Source: Earliella scabrosa (taxonomy: Eukaryota > Basidiomycota > Agaricomycetes > Polyporales > Polyporaceae). From it: 64,000 bases of DNA. The notes under the pieces were generated by a model. That model searched no databases and had not been told where the DNA came from. It saw only the letters and a list, made by a program, of their open reading frames with translations. Numbering within the stretch: position 1 is the stretch's first letter; each line of letters starts with the position of its first letter. A program made the position numbers and the translations under genes. Shown here in pieces: positions 45,924 to 58,326 of the stretch. The DNA lies in NCBI GenBank assembly GCA_022605405.1, contig JABYQQ010000033.1:310001-374000 (forward strand). Direction: 5' to 3'.

Positions 45924-48541
45924 ATGTCCGCCTCCCCGCAACCTCCGCCGCCCGCCTCCGTCGCCCCGCGAGACGAGCCCGTCGCGCAGACCAATGGCTC
46001 GCCGCCCGCCTCCAGCTCTCCCGCCCAGCTCGCGACGCTCCTCGCAAAGTCCTTGCAGGAGACCGAGGTTCTCAAGGCAGAGCTCGCGTCCGCCAAGCGA
46101 CGCGCCGACAAGGCGGAACGCCTCCTCGCCACATTTCAATCATCCGCGCAGTCGCCCACCAACGGTTCGCCCCCCGGCTCGTCCCACGGCGCGAAGCCCC
46201 CACAGCTCCCAGAGGCCGCGCGCAAAGCCATCCTCGACGCCGACGCCCGCGCAGAACGCGCAGAGCAGGCCCGCGACGAGCTCGAGGCCCGCCTCCGCAT
46301 CCTCCAGGACCACTGGAACCAGATGGAGAGGTACTACGCCGAGACAGAGGTGCGCCTTGCCGACGCCCGCCAGCATTTTTCGCGCGTAGTCGCAGACGGT
46401 GGCGGGCCCCTCGTCCCCGTCTCCGCCATCCCCTCCCAAAACGCGATCTACCTCACACAACCCCAGTCTCTCCCCGCGCTCCCCTCTTCGCGAAGCCATG
46501 CTTCCTCGAGAAGCTCCCATAGACTCAACATGGCTTCCCAACCCTTCCCATCCGTCTCCCTCCCTCCTCCGCCGAGCGCGAGCTCGAGCCGTGTTCGTCC
46601 GCGCGCAGGGAGCATGGACGCAGGCTACAGCGGCGTTCTCTCTGGCCCTGGAGCCCCGCCGCCCGCGAAGAGACCCCGCAGCGACCGCGACGACGACCGC
46701 AGCCGCGGACGCCGATACAGCCTCTCCGTAAGTCCGACTCTTCAATTTGCTGCACCGCAACTCGCTAACGGCGCATACAGCCCTCCAACTCTCCGCACCC
46801 TGCGTATCTCTCCAACGGCCATGCGGTCGACCACCCGCCGCACGTCGCCGTACACCCCTCCGCCGCAGTCCAGGTCCTCCACCCTCATGCGCATTACCAC
46901 AACTACCCTCACCCGCCACGCTCTAGCGACGATCCGCGGTATGCGTACCCTGACCAGCACCGTCATCGCCGCCGCGGACGCTCTACCTCCCGCGGCCGCT
47001 CCTCTCGCAGCCGTTCTCGCTCACGCGCAAGCTCGATGAGCATCGACGAGCTTCTCCTCGCCGCCACCGCCACTCCTGCAGACGATCGTGCCGGCCCCGA
47101 GGATCATCCCCACCCCCATTCTCGCGCCGTGCACCCATCTCAGCACCTCCATCCCTCTTCGCGCCACCGATCGCCGTCTCCTGGACGGGGCGAGTACCAC
47201 CATCTCGGTGTGCCGCACCACTCTCGTGCACGCGCCTCGTCGTCCGTCCAGCTCCACCCCAGTGCGCACGGCGGCCCTGCCCAGGTCGCGTCGCCGCCTG
47301 GCCCTCTCCCTGCTCCTGGTCAGGTGCAGACCTACCAGACGCATATATTTGCCCCTCCCGTTACTGGCGCCCCTGTGAAGAAGACGAAGCTCGGTGCGGC
47401 TGGTTCTCTAGGCGCCAACGGGAGTGTACTAACCCTTGGTAAGTCTTCATCTTCCTCTTTTGATTTCGCGCGACGTGCTGACTTTCCCCTCAGGTCCCAC
47501 AGGTTCTGTGATATCAGGTCCATCTGCCATCGGCGGCGGAGGGTTCCCGCCGACGAACGCGCAGGGTCAGCGCATCTGTCGCCAATGCGGTCTTCCCGGA
47601 CGTTACAAGGAGGGCAAGTGCGTGGAGAAGTGGGGACCAGGTCCCGAGGGTCCAGGCACCGTCTGCGACAGGTACGCAGCCCGATTGACCCGCTACTTAA
47701 TTTTAACCTCATCCTTCTTCCTAGGTGCCGCAAGAAAATGAAGCGTGTCGAGCGTCGCGGGACACTTGAGAGCCAGAACCTGGCCGCGCATATCCACCAT
47801 CAACCCGCCGCTATCCACCCGTCCGGCGCACCTCAGGCTGCCCCGGGAGCAGTGACCAACGGTCGCCTGCCGACGTCCCAGGGTTCGGACCGCTCCGTCC
47901 ACCGCTCTGACACGATCCCCGTTCACCACTCTCAATCTCGCTACGGCCCTGGCAGCACCCAGATCATCTCGCAGAGCAGTTACAGCCGCCACGACCGGTA
48001 CGACCGCGACCACGATCCTCGGTCGCCCTACCACGAGTCGTCATACACCAACTCGCGCTCGTCACATCGCGGACCCACCCCTCCCGGTATTGCCACGCTT
48101 CCTGGCTCCAGTACCCAGGAGGATGATGGCGTGTACGACGACCGACCGCCACGTTCACGCGGGTCGAACGACGGCCGCGACGCGGTCCGCACTCATAAGC
48201 CATCCGCACCCAGTGTGAACGGCCACGCGACAGCGAGCAGTCGATCTGCGAGCAACTCTCCGACGCTGAACGCGAAGGGCGCCACTTCCACACGTGGATC
48301 TCCTCGCGGGTCGGACGGGAAGTCGAAGTCGTCGGACCTCATGGACGTCGACGCGGACGGCGAGGAGGTCGATGCGGACGCGGAGGCTGACGCAGACGTT
48401 GATGCTGACGCCGACGAGGCTGACGCTGATGCGGACGCGGATCCTGAGGCTGACGCGGACGCGGAGTTGCTCGAGGCGGTGGATGCTGCCGAGGCGAACA
48501 ACGCGACGGACGAGGAGTGGCTGAAGAAGGAGGATGCATGA
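45924..48541 (+). CDS. GATA-like zinc-finger protein
   Basis: Four exons: 45924-46727, 46781-47438, 47494-47671 and 47725-48541, giving 818 residues with closing phases. Residues about 30-160 form a coiled-coil-like stretch (SLQETEVLKAELASAKRRADKAE and ARAERAEQARDELEARLRIL). A long Ser/Pro/His/Arg-rich region with an RS-type run (SRSRSRSRASS) follows. The finger spans the last intron: RICRQCGLPGRYKEGKC, then a Gly/Pro-rich loop, then VCDRCRKKMKRVERR. That is two Cys pairs (CxxC ... CDRC) with a basic tail, the layout of GATA-type fingers but with a longer, Gly/Pro-rich centre. The C-terminus carries an acidic Asp-Ala repeat tract before LLEAVDAAEANNATDEEWLKKEDA. It is probably a nuclear transcription or chromatin factor; DNA target unknown. 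Confidence 0.8.
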
Positions 48542-49920
48542 CGAATGCCCCTGTGCGCATTGGTCCCAATCTTATTGTGAAGTGTACGTCTGTCTCTATT
48601 GCCACTACGCGGTGCGTCTCTGCTATGTTCGCCATGCATGCATGACCCATGGGAAATGTTCGGACCATGTAGCCCTTCGCCCCGCCCGCCATCTTGTCCC
48701 GATTTGCTTGGATTAACATTACCGTCGATTGATACAGATACACATCGCCTCTCGTCCGCCGTTGTACTATGCTTACGATACTACATACGCACCCGCCGCA
48801 TCTGTGTAATTGTTGTGTATTCGCATTGTTGTCTCGTGCATGCCTCATGTTCTCTGCTCGCGTTCAGGTTTCTGTGTAATGAATGTAACACTAAAGTTGG
48901 GTCTTGCTTTCAGATGGATGGGTGCCCCTCCTGAACGGGATTTTCTTCTCAAGCACGATCGACATGGTCACGGCTTGTTCAACTCGTTATGAATGCACCA
49001 CGACCTTGAAGCTTGGCTCCTCTGCCGACTTTCAGTGATGCAGAATGAGACAGAATCATCATGAGCTCCTGCGTGCGTAGCTTGTATGCCTATGTGCTTC
49101 AAGCCGAAGGCAGGCAATAGAGCGACAAAGGGCCGGTGACCTCGCCGTACGTACGGTAGTCGGCTACCTCCTCGAATCCTCAAGTAATGGCCCCGATCGA
49201 GCCTCGTTTGTCAAAGAACTGGCGTCCTGCGGCGACTCAGACTTGGACCCAAACATCGTCCGGCTTGGAAAGCTGACTGGCCTCATCTCCCTGGTATGTA
49301 GGTATGTACGTGCGCAAGTTGTTTTTCCCCTTGCCTCCGTTCGTACCACCGCTAACAACTTCTGTCTGCCTCTATACGTACAGGCAAGAGGCGGAGGGAC
49401 GAGATGAGGGAAGTCCGTTCTGCGCTCCCGTCGCGAATGACGTTCGAACTTCGGACGGCTGCGCGTGCCGATCCTGGAGCAGGTGCACGAGAGTCCGTAG
49501 GAACATGAGGCTGCGAAAGCTCATGAGGGTTCTTCTTCTGTACATGCGGCCTTTCGGAACGCGTCTCCGGTCTCTCGCTGGCTGCGCTGAGTACTAGGAC
49601 GGCGACGACGGAGTTCGCGTTGGAGCCTACGCCATGGGGATCCGCTACGGCGGCACACGCTACTGGGGTCCTTAGGAAACCGTCGCCGACGTGCGGTGCC
49701 GCCTGGTCCGAAGCGTCCTCCTCGCCACATCAGTGTCACCAATGGGGATCAAGAGGCCGCGGTTGTTGCAATCATGAAGGTCCAAGGCAATATGCTCCTC
49801 CTGTTCTCTGGTCGTTCACCGTAGTGGTCGTTACCGCTGCAGAAGCATCACTATCACGTTAAGGTCTCTCCGCGCTGGGGCCCTATCAGGGCGCACCCCC
49901 AACGGAGGTCACCTTCCTCG
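48542..49920 (+). other. 3' side of the zinc-finger gene and intergenic stretch
   Basis: The first part is AT-richer, as expected of a 3' untranslated region. I see no supported exon before the HNH fragment that begins near 49.92 kb. Confidence 0.5.
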
Positions 49921-50185
49921 CACAGCACTCCCACTGCCCAGTCACAAGTGCCTGCGCATTGACGCCGCGTGCTGTCGCATCGTGCACCGGACAGCTCAGG
50001 CTGGGGATTTTGCGGATAGGATCGAGTAGGCGAGAGAGGACAAGCCGGTACTTGAGTCGGGTGGGTCCTCTGCTCCTGCCCTCGACTTCCTCCTCCAACG
50101 ACTTGTAGGGCGGCGGAGAACCGCTGGTGATATGATAACCGCTTGCTCCTCGTGCGTGTCGCCTCCTGTTCCGCTTCCCGTCTAT
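49921..50185 (+). pseudogene. Truncated, degenerate copy of the HNH-domain protein 3' end
   Basis: Same strand as the intact gene, and ends about 0.5 kb before its start. It matches exon 5 of that gene (51809-52102), with a shared order of CGCATTGACGCCGCGTGCTG-like sequence, GCGGATAGGATCGAGTAG (a stop where the gene has YVDRIQY), GAGAGAGGACAAGCCGGTAC and a Ser-rich end near TCGACTTCCTCCTCCAACGA. Exons 1-4 are absent. It is closest to the fragment at 470-745, with which it shares extra bases after the coding end, including GATAACCGCTT and GTCGCCTCCT. In-frame stops and small indels make it a pseudogene. Confidence 0.75.
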
Positions 50186-50696
50186 CCCTGCATCGAATGT
50201 CCAGTGCATGACATCGCAGTCCCTTCCGAGGCGTCTTGTACTTACCACAGAAATCTACAGTCGGTCGCCAAACTGATTTCAGAAGATGCGGGAGAAGGGG
50301 GAGAGCGGGACGTGAACTTGAGCTGAGGGGAGGATGGACGCTGTCGTCGCGTCTGGACAATGGGTGACTTGCGTGCGATAGCCTCAGTCTTCACAGGTCC
50401 GCCGACAGTATATAAGGCCCATGAGCAGTGAGGGAAGTTTCGTGCACTGACGCAGCGTCGTTTATAGTATCGGGATCCTCGCGACGTCCATCCTAGTGTC
50501 CTCTCGAGTAGTACATATGTACTTCTCCCCGTTCGTGCAAGTAGAAAGTGGGGCATACATATGCGCAGTGGCGAACGTGCTGAAGTCTGAGCCGCGAACC
50601 TAGCGGGGTTACAAATTACGAGAGAAAGTTTGTCCCTTGCGAAGCAAGCGCCGGGGCAAGGTCTTGTGTCTCGCCACCACATTCTCCGCTGTCCCG

Positions 50697-52102
50697 ATGC
50701 CTGGTACTCCTCTCCCCGCCCTGTCAACAGCTCAAGCAGACTATGCACACATGAAACACGGCAATTTGGACTTGTTGAGTGCTTACAATCTCGTACTTGA
50801 GGCCGAACGTCGGGCAAGCGACAGTCATGCCAATGCCCAACTTGGTCACCAGTCGACCTCCAAGAATCTCATTTGTGCTCGCGTTATCGGATGGTTTCTT
50901 CTGCACCCTGTTGGTGACAACCGAGTTCCTTTTCTGTCTGAAATCTCGTCAACCGACTCGAGTGACGACGTCATTGACAAGATATATACGCTTGGTGGGC
51001 TGTATTTGCACTACATCATCCCGTTGTGTACGTATCTCCTTGCCCCACCACATGTCAGCCTCTCACTTGGAGTCCGGCTCAGTCAAGCGGCAGTACAATC
51101 CAGCACCCCGAAACCCGAGTGAACTCCCTTCAAGACCCTACTTCGACGTCCTCCGCGACAAGCTCCACGCCGATTCGAAGCCCAGCCCAAGAGACCACAA
51201 AACCGCTAAGGCGGAGGTACGTTTAGTATGCTTTACAATGGGGCTTCTGCAGCACCTACGACGTCCGCAAATGCGCGCGCGGACCTCTAGTCATACATTT
51301 CCTTGCGCCCATGTCTCGGCCCCTGTCATGGAATTGCGCGTCTGACGTCTCCCAAGGCATTGCTCAGGGACGGGTTTCGCTGCATGGTCACCGGTGGTCT
51401 TGATAAAGATAGTGTGAAAGTAGGTCTGGTGACGCCGTCAACAGATTACTTCGCCATTAGAACTGTCTGCGCTCGTATATTCCCCGAGTCGTTGGGCGTT
51501 CTGGAGGGTGTGGATCGCGAAGCAAAGGTATCTTCAGCGGCACACAACTCTTCGTCGCTCACACTTGTGCGTCCCAGGGAAACTCCGTCGCCACCGCGTC
51601 CACCGTGCTCAACCGATTCGGATATACGCATATTCAGAATGAGCTCGAGGGGACCAACGTCCATCGACTCGAGAACATCCTAACGCTGGCCCTGGATGCT
51701 CACGACTATTTCGATGATCTGCAAATGTGTTTTGAGGCTGTCCCAGACAGGGTATGTGCACGTCGCAGTCGGCAAGATATTGACTGCGAAATCTGACCTC
51801 TTCTTTAGCCACACACGTACCGTGTGGTAGCCCATCCCCCGTTCAACCCATCAAACCGTTATCCGCGTGAGGTCACTTTCACTTCGAACTACGGGCTTCC
51901 CCTCCCTAGTCCGAAGTATCTTCTCATCCACGCTGCGTGTGGCCGCATCGCGCACCTCTCAGGGGCCGCGGAGTATGTGGATAGGATCCAGTACGAGAGA
52001 GAGGACAAGCCCGTACTCGAGTCGGACGGTTCCTCTGCTCTTGTCCTCGACTTTCTCCTCCAGCGGCTGGGAGGACCTGGCGGCAGAGAGCCACCTCGAT
52101 GA
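50697..52102 (+). CDS. HNH endonuclease-domain protein (HNH_2 type) with altered active site
   Basis: Five exons: 50697-51027, 51083-51216, 51357-51527, 51578-51751 and 51809-52102, giving 367 residues. The architecture is that of the large Agaricomycete family with an HNH_2 domain: a helical N-terminus, then ALLRDGFRCMVTG (the usual 'RDGyrCvvTG'), an insert, IFPESLG, then STVLNRFGY, LEGTNVHRLENILTLALDAHDYFDDL, LPLPSPKYLLIHAACGRIAHLSGAAEYVDRI and a degenerate tail. In typical members the segment before FPES reads CAHIFPES, and that His is the metal/nucleophile-activating residue. Here it reads CARIFPES, so the protein may be catalytically dead. Most such genes are uncharacterised. An in-frame Met at 50637 is an alternative start. 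Two truncated relatives lie at 0.6 kb and 50.1 kb. Confidence 0.8.
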
Positions 52103-54212
52103 ATGATCACCTCCGGGCTCGTCACGGTGCACCCATCGCCTCCTCTTCAGCTCCCGTCCCCCCATGATGGTATTTCTGCCCTCTGTAACCTCCGAAAATC
52201 CGCGATCTGAGCTCTGGGTCATTGTGTGCAGCCCCAACTCTCCGACACCGCCGACGCACTCGACGCGCCATCGGAAGAGGCACGCGAGCGACAGTTGCCG
52301 GGCTGGAGTTGTGGGATCAGACTACTGCGCTCCCGTCGTGGGGTGACAAGTTCGAGCAGGAGGATAGGGAGGCGAGGCAACGATGCGGGAGCTGGGCGAG
52401 GTTGACGGCTGACGAGGAATAGTGTCGTTCCATCGAATAGTTGGACCAGAGTGATCGGCCTGGTGCTCACGACTGCTCGTAGCTGCATGGGCAGCGGAGT
52501 GTCCAACGCGAATGTTGAGTTGCGTCTTGACCGTGAAGTGGGGGAGCGCGACTCTGCGCGTGATGCGCCAACCGTTTCCAAGTCAGGTCAGGATGAGCGA
52601 CCCCCCCTTCCCGCGCGCGAGCACCCTGGAGTCCGGACTCTCGTTGTGCGGGGTCCTGGGGACCGTCGTACAGTGAAACGCGTTCGCCAATTGCGTCGTT
52701 ATAGAGGCTACATGCTGCTCGAGATGTCCGTCGCCAGTACATATACCATCTTCGTGCTTCCCCCTATCCCTTACGTTCAAACGCTCCAGCTCTCTTGCCC
52801 GCCCTGCAGTCAGATGTAGTAGGTGGGGATGAATCACGATTCGAGTGGTTCGACGACGATGCGACGCTCTGCTACATGAAGAAGCAAGTGCCGGGTGGAC
52901 ATTCATCGGCACGAGATGAGAGCTTCATGTTTCAGAAAATCTGTATCTATTGCGCTATGTAGATAGTTCGATCGATGATGCTACAAGGAATACAGTGAGG
53001 CAGATAGAGAGCACACCGATTGACGCTGCTGCGTGTAAGTCACGCATGTTCCGTTCGTGCCCGTGATAGCAGGATCGCAAACGTACTCTGAAGCTGGAAG
53101 AAATGCGCGTCAGTACCGACAAGCTTCAGAGCGCCGAACGGAGAATCAGATGGATGGTAACGCCCCTCATACCGCGTGACTGTCGCAACAAGAGACGAGG
53201 CCGCGCTGGCAAGACGCAGGTCGCGGGGCCACCATTTTGGCAGATCCACCGCAACGCTGGCACTCGATACAAGTGTATGAGTGCCGCCCTCTGACGGGTC
53301 CAGCTTCCAACGTACGACACGAGGTCGCAGAGAGACCACTGGCACACGAGAGCCACCTTGGACTCAACATGTTGCGGCGACGTATACTCGTCAACACGCA
53401 CCGTCCGAACGACCTTCGTCGCAACGACGAGTCGTCGAGATGAGGGTCAAGTGTTGAATGCCTACCTGCACCGCAGGGAACTCTCCGAGTACCTCGGAAT
53501 GTGAGTTTCGGGACGCCAGCAGTACGCACACGTCGGCGATGCGATGCACTGCGTAGGAAATTGGCGATCGTCCCAGGTATTCGATGTCTCGAGCTGCTGT
53601 CGCAGGAGAGGGCCCACCCTCCTGCCCGTGAGTGACCGATGGCACTCAAAGATGCGGCGATAGGGCAATTCCACCAGATGGGAGGGCTGTGGAGTGATAG
53701 AAACACTCACATCGATTCCTCTGCGAACGTCTTGCATTGTGCTTGTGTGGGTTACTGAGCAGTCCGAGGTCTGGCATTCGAGGGCCCCTGAGCTTGTTGC
53801 TCCTACCACTATACGATCGAGTCAGAGAGGCGCTCCTAACCTCCAAGGACTGGCGGGGAGAGCGGAGACCCGAGAGCAGAAGTTGAACGTTGAGCAGACA
53901 GTCGCAACGCGAGCAACGATTATACTATTTGAGCTAAAAAGAGGCTTACGTAAATTATATGGCCCGAGGTTAGGGTCTGCGCTCAGCTCCGGAGCCGGTC
54001 CTTTTCTGTCTTTCATCCTCTCCTCTCCGTGACCCGTCTCTGCCATCTGCTCTGGCCCAGCTTCTCGCTCGGCCTGGCACCATTAGTCCCCTTGTCTGCC
54101 ACGCGACGACTATACTCGGAGATAGGCTCTTGCGGGCAGCCGTAGCCGTGTTACCCACCGACCTCAGACCTCCGCGCTCGACTCCCGCCTTCGGTCTTCC
54201 GCTCAGAACATC
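52103..54212. other. Intergenic stretch with possible coding remnants
   Basis: No complete gene is supported. Plus-strand segments near 52.26-52.42 kb (LELWDQTTALPSWGDKFEQE) and 52.45-52.75 kb look mildly protein-like but cannot be joined to a start or a family. Minus-strand pieces at 53.04-53.80 kb are described separately. Confidence 0.4.
53040..53810 (-). other. Possible unrecognised gene or pseudogene
   Basis: On the minus strand, protein-like stretches occur in different frames: ARDIEYLGRSPISYAVHRIA near 53.6-53.5 kb, DEYTSPQHVESKVALVCQWS near 53.4-53.3 kb, and SVAVDLPKWWPRDLRLASAA followed by GALKLVGTDAHFFQLQ near 53.25-53.1 kb. GTAGGC- and GTACG-like donor sites lie nearby. The pieces could be exons of one gene or frameshifted relics. 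I recognise no domain. Confidence 0.25.
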
Positions 54213-56275
54213 GTGGGTCATCCGCCTCACCTCCAAGTGCACCAGAAGCATACCCAGGACGTGTCCGCAACAAGTCCGATGGGCGTCGCATTGAGGGAGA
54301 TCAAGGTGTGCTCTGCCGTGGGTGTGCTGGAGCTGACGAGGAGCTGGGCGGTGAATGTTAACGACGGCGCAAGAGACGATCGCGGCGACGGCGAGGAGAA
54401 CGAAGAACACGAGGGAGACGAGGAGGACTCGGATGAAGAGGACGAAGAGGAAGGGTCGGGCGAGGAGGACTCGGACATGGACTCGGATGAGTTCCATAGC
54501 GTCGACTCGGGCTCGAGCACCCCATCCAGCACGTCTTCCTTCGACCGCGCACGACATCTCTCGCCGCTCACGCTCGCCATCCCGCCAGATGAGCTCACTG
54601 ACACGTTCCCGACTGCCGCTTTGCTCCACATCTTGTCATCTGCGCGCTCATCCACCCATCTCCACCTCGCCTACACCGAGCCGCTACTAGCACACGACCC
54701 GCGCATCGCCTCCGCTCTCGCCGCGCTCCCATCCATCACCCACATCGTCTTCTCTCAAGTAGGCCCTCTCGGCTGCGAGCTACTGCAGAACCTCCAAGCG
54801 CGTCTCGAGGACGTCCAAGTCGACTTTGACGACACCTGGGTTGCCTCCATCATCACTGCATCTTTCGCGAAGCCCAGCCCAGACACGATCGTCCCATCTC
54901 TCCCCAATGGTGAGTCCTCCGGTCTGCCGACCCCGGTTCCTACTCCCGCCACCACCCCCGCCGCTCCTGCATCTGGCATACTCCCCGATCCTGTCCCGCT
55001 TCTCGCGCACTCGATGGGTACGCTCAAGACGCTCCGTGCGAGCAACGCAATCATCGTCACCGTCGCCGACAAGCTCCGCTATCCCTTCGTCCGCACGCTC
55101 TCCCTCCGCCTAGCAGGCGTTCCCACCGTGACCCCGCTCGTACACGCCTTCCCGGGCGTCGCGGACATGTACGTCTACACCCCCTTCGACGGCTGCGGCG
55201 TCCGCGCTCCCGCCCCCACACCTCCTTCTCCCGAGAGTCCGACCTCGCCGACAACGCCTACGAAGCCGAGGAAACGCCGCCTCCGCCCGCCCATGCCCTC
55301 GCTCGACGCGACGCGCGAGGCGAACCGCACCTCCCAGCTCTATAGCTCCTTCCCGCCTCTTGCTTGCGTCCGCGGCTTCGCCCCCGGCCTTTACGCGCTG
55401 GGTCTCACTTGTGCCATCAGCCGGCTCGAGGTCGGCGCTGTGAGTGTGGACGGGCGAGAGGCGGAGGCGGTCCGCAAGCTACTGGTGGATACAAGCCCGC
55501 GGAGCGTCAGTGTTGGGCTCAGCAGGGGCTGGTGGGCGCCAAGAACGTCGACGAAGGGGAAGGAGCGGGAGGCGTTGAGGACAATGTTTGGTGGAGACGG
55601 AGGCGGCAGCGTGGAGGGTGCGGATGGGTCGGACGGCTTGGGGTCCGGCGGAGAGGCATGGGCGGGACTCAGCGAGCTCGTCGTGAGAGTCGAGGAGCCG
55701 GGGCGGTGGGCGGATGTCACGGTGAGTCTTGTAATCTCCGCGCGAAGAAGCTCTATTCTTCTATTCATGTCGCACTCTGTCGCCTACGTGTTAGCGATCG
55801 TGATGACTGACATATTCCCGCTTTGCTTCCACAGACAGACCTCCTCGCCATGCTGCTCCCACTCACGAGCACACTCACGACCTTCGTTCTGCATTGGGAC
55901 AGGACCTCCGTGCCCTTCGATCGCGTACCGCCCGACGACGACGCGCTTGATGACATCAAGGACTCCGACTCCTCACACATGCGCAGCTCGCGCGCTGAGA
56001 CGTTCGTGCGTCGCATCGCGGAACAAATGCCCCTCCTGCGCTACATGTTCATCGAGCTCATCCACGACGCGCCCCCTCCCCATCCCGCCCGTCCTCCTCA
56101 CGCCCCCAAGCCCTTTTGGATTCCTACCGGTACGAGGAGAGTCGAGCGGCGGTATTGGCGCGTTGACCGCTCAGATGGGTGGTTGTGCCTTGACCCGCTT
56201 GGGGAGTCTGCGGCGAGGCAGGTCTTGGACGCTGAGGGGCTCAGTTTCGAAGATCGGGTGCGGTATCACGCCTAG
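54213..56275 (+). CDS. Hypothetical protein with acidic tract and leucine-rich body
   Basis: Two exons, 54213-55721 and 55835-56275 (649 residues), joined in phase by a GTGAGT...CCACAG intron of 113 bases, long for this window. Residues about 60-95 are an almost pure Glu/Asp/Ser tract. Regular Leu-rich segments follow (LTDTFPTAALLHILSSARSS, ITHIVFSQVGPLGCELLQNL, LRYPFVRTLSLRLAGVPTV and, in exon 2, TDLLAMLLPLTSTLTTFVLH), suggestive of degenerate leucine-rich repeats like those of fungal F-box/LRR proteins. No F-box is visible. A Pro/Thr-rich linker (SPESPTSPTTPTKPRKRR) sits mid-protein. The true start is uncertain because an upstream exon could exist. The function is unknown; a scaffold or adaptor role is only a guess. 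Confidence 0.65.
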
Positions 56276-58326
56276 CGCCTGCCTTCGTGTCACGATCTAC
56301 AAGACGGCGGAGGTGCGTATCTTGTGGTGGTAACGGGCGAGCGGAGACGGGGTGGAACGGCATGGCCGATGGCCGGTACGTCGCTCGTTTGCCTCGAGCT
56401 TTGAAGATTATGAGCTTCATTCGCCAGCGAATCACTTCTGTGTCTCGATTCCCATACACCAGCCTCCGTCAGCTCGAACGGCACGACGGAATCAGGGACA
56501 TGCGATGTGGCCAGTACGACCGCGTCATGGCGCGTAAAGCAACTTATGGGTAGCGCTCCGTGGCCTATGGGCTCGTACTATCACCAGCAAACGCCCTCGT
56601 CTTGTGCCATGTCGATGGTCGATGGTCGACGATTCAAGTCGAATTTCACAGGTGCCTCCTTGGCCGCCTTTGTCCGCTCTGCCGTTGCTTGCTGACCGCC
56701 GCCAGATGGTTGTGGCACTGTTCAGGGACTCCCGAACTCTTGTTGGACGGACCGGTTCAGCTCGTCGCTCGTCAGTCTCATCCGTCCGAGGAGAACAGGT
56801 GTTGCTCTGTCATCGGTGATCGCGTGGTGTCGTCTCTTGGATTTCGTCCGCTCGGCGTATTGTAGGACATCTTTCTTGCTTTATTTGTGAAGTACTTTTT
56901 CCGATCGCTCTCTCTCGCTCTCGCTCATCTGTCACATTCCATATGTAGCCAATGTCCTGTCCAGCGTCGCTCATTACTAATGTGTCGACCGTGTAATTTG
57001 CCTGCACTGTTCACCACAGTGCTTGTATAGTATTGCTCCCACTACTCTACCCAGCTCGTAACGCACACGGCTCGCGCGTCATGTATCCCGGCCGGTCCTT
57101 CCTGTACGATTCGATCCGGTGGATCCTATCACGCGCCTGGGTGACGAGATCCACAGGTACTGGGCTACCTGCTCTTCGACCGTGGTGGTTCCATTCTGCC
57201 TTCAAGTACGAGTAGCGGCACCAAGCTCAAATTGTGGATAGGTAAGTGTTAGCGGCCATCAATATCGTGTATCATCCGTCCCGCCCTCAGGCTGATGCGT
57301 CATTAGTAACATGCAAGAGCACCGAGGTTATACGCCGTTATGTTAATGTACCCTCACCGTCGCGACCCGTTGTACTCGAGCACAACTGCCGTGCCGTACC
57401 AAGGCGCACGCACGTCTCACTCAGCCTCTCTCGTCAAGCACGAGAGCCGCGATGGGTTCGTTTACGGGCGACTCCTGTATGGGTATGGTTATGATGGGGA
57501 ACCAGATGCTCAGCGGGTGCTGTAGCGACGCCCAGAAGACCAGTACTTACTTTTCACGACAATCTCCGTGGGCTGCTCGGGGCCGAAGAAGGGCTTGGGG
57601 TGGGGATATAGGCGGTTCGGCCATTTACTCCGTGACGAGTCCCAGTAAGAACCGCGTCCCCATCTGTCGCAACTCATCCGTCTGCGTCTGATTCTCGTAA
57701 GACATGTACTGTACAGCGTTTACTCTGCTCCCGGGCATTCGCATTCAATGTATACTACCTATAGCATGGTTCCAGCCAGCGCACCTCTATCCCATCTATT
57801 GCTGCTACTGATTTGTTCTCGTGATCGTCCGTTTCGCACATCTGTAGAGGCTCAGTCCGCCTCGTGGTGGTCTCGTTGTACGGCGCGTGTCATAGACGCA
57901 GCACCATCAAGGCTCCCCTCCGCACATGCGCGTAATACATCGCTCGCTTGACGCGACACTATCGTATCGAAAACGGACAAGTCGCCGTTATTCCAACGGT
58001 TGTTGGCATGTCCTGGATCTGAGATCTGAGATGCAAGAGCCGAGCGCCTCGGACTGGCTTCGTACGACTCAGCGACTCAGAGCCTCTCACGCTTGCTCCG
58101 CATCCACCAGCTCTGGCACTTATCGTGCTGGGCCTTCCCTAACGCTTGTCTCCCTCTTGCTGATCGTCATTTACCTTGCTCGTCGAAGGCCCAACACAAC
58201 CCATTCAGGCTTGAACGTCTGAGGCTCGACGTTCGAACACTCAAACAGCACCGGCGGTGGTGGGCACACTTGAAACCTGCCATAAAGGCGGCGGCGGCGG
58301 CAAGATATTTCAAGACTTGAAGAACG
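56276..58326 (+). other. Intergenic stretch
   Basis: About 2 kb between the hypothetical protein and the LENG1-like gene. No exon, repeat or RNA gene is recognised. The last few hundred bases should contain the LENG1-like promoter. Confidence 0.5.

Noticed and set aside
45685..46389. Pro/Ser-rich open frame overlapping the start of the zinc-finger gene
   Set aside because: It is an alternative frame over exon 1 of a gene whose own frame shows coiled-coil and zinc-finger features and closes across three introns.
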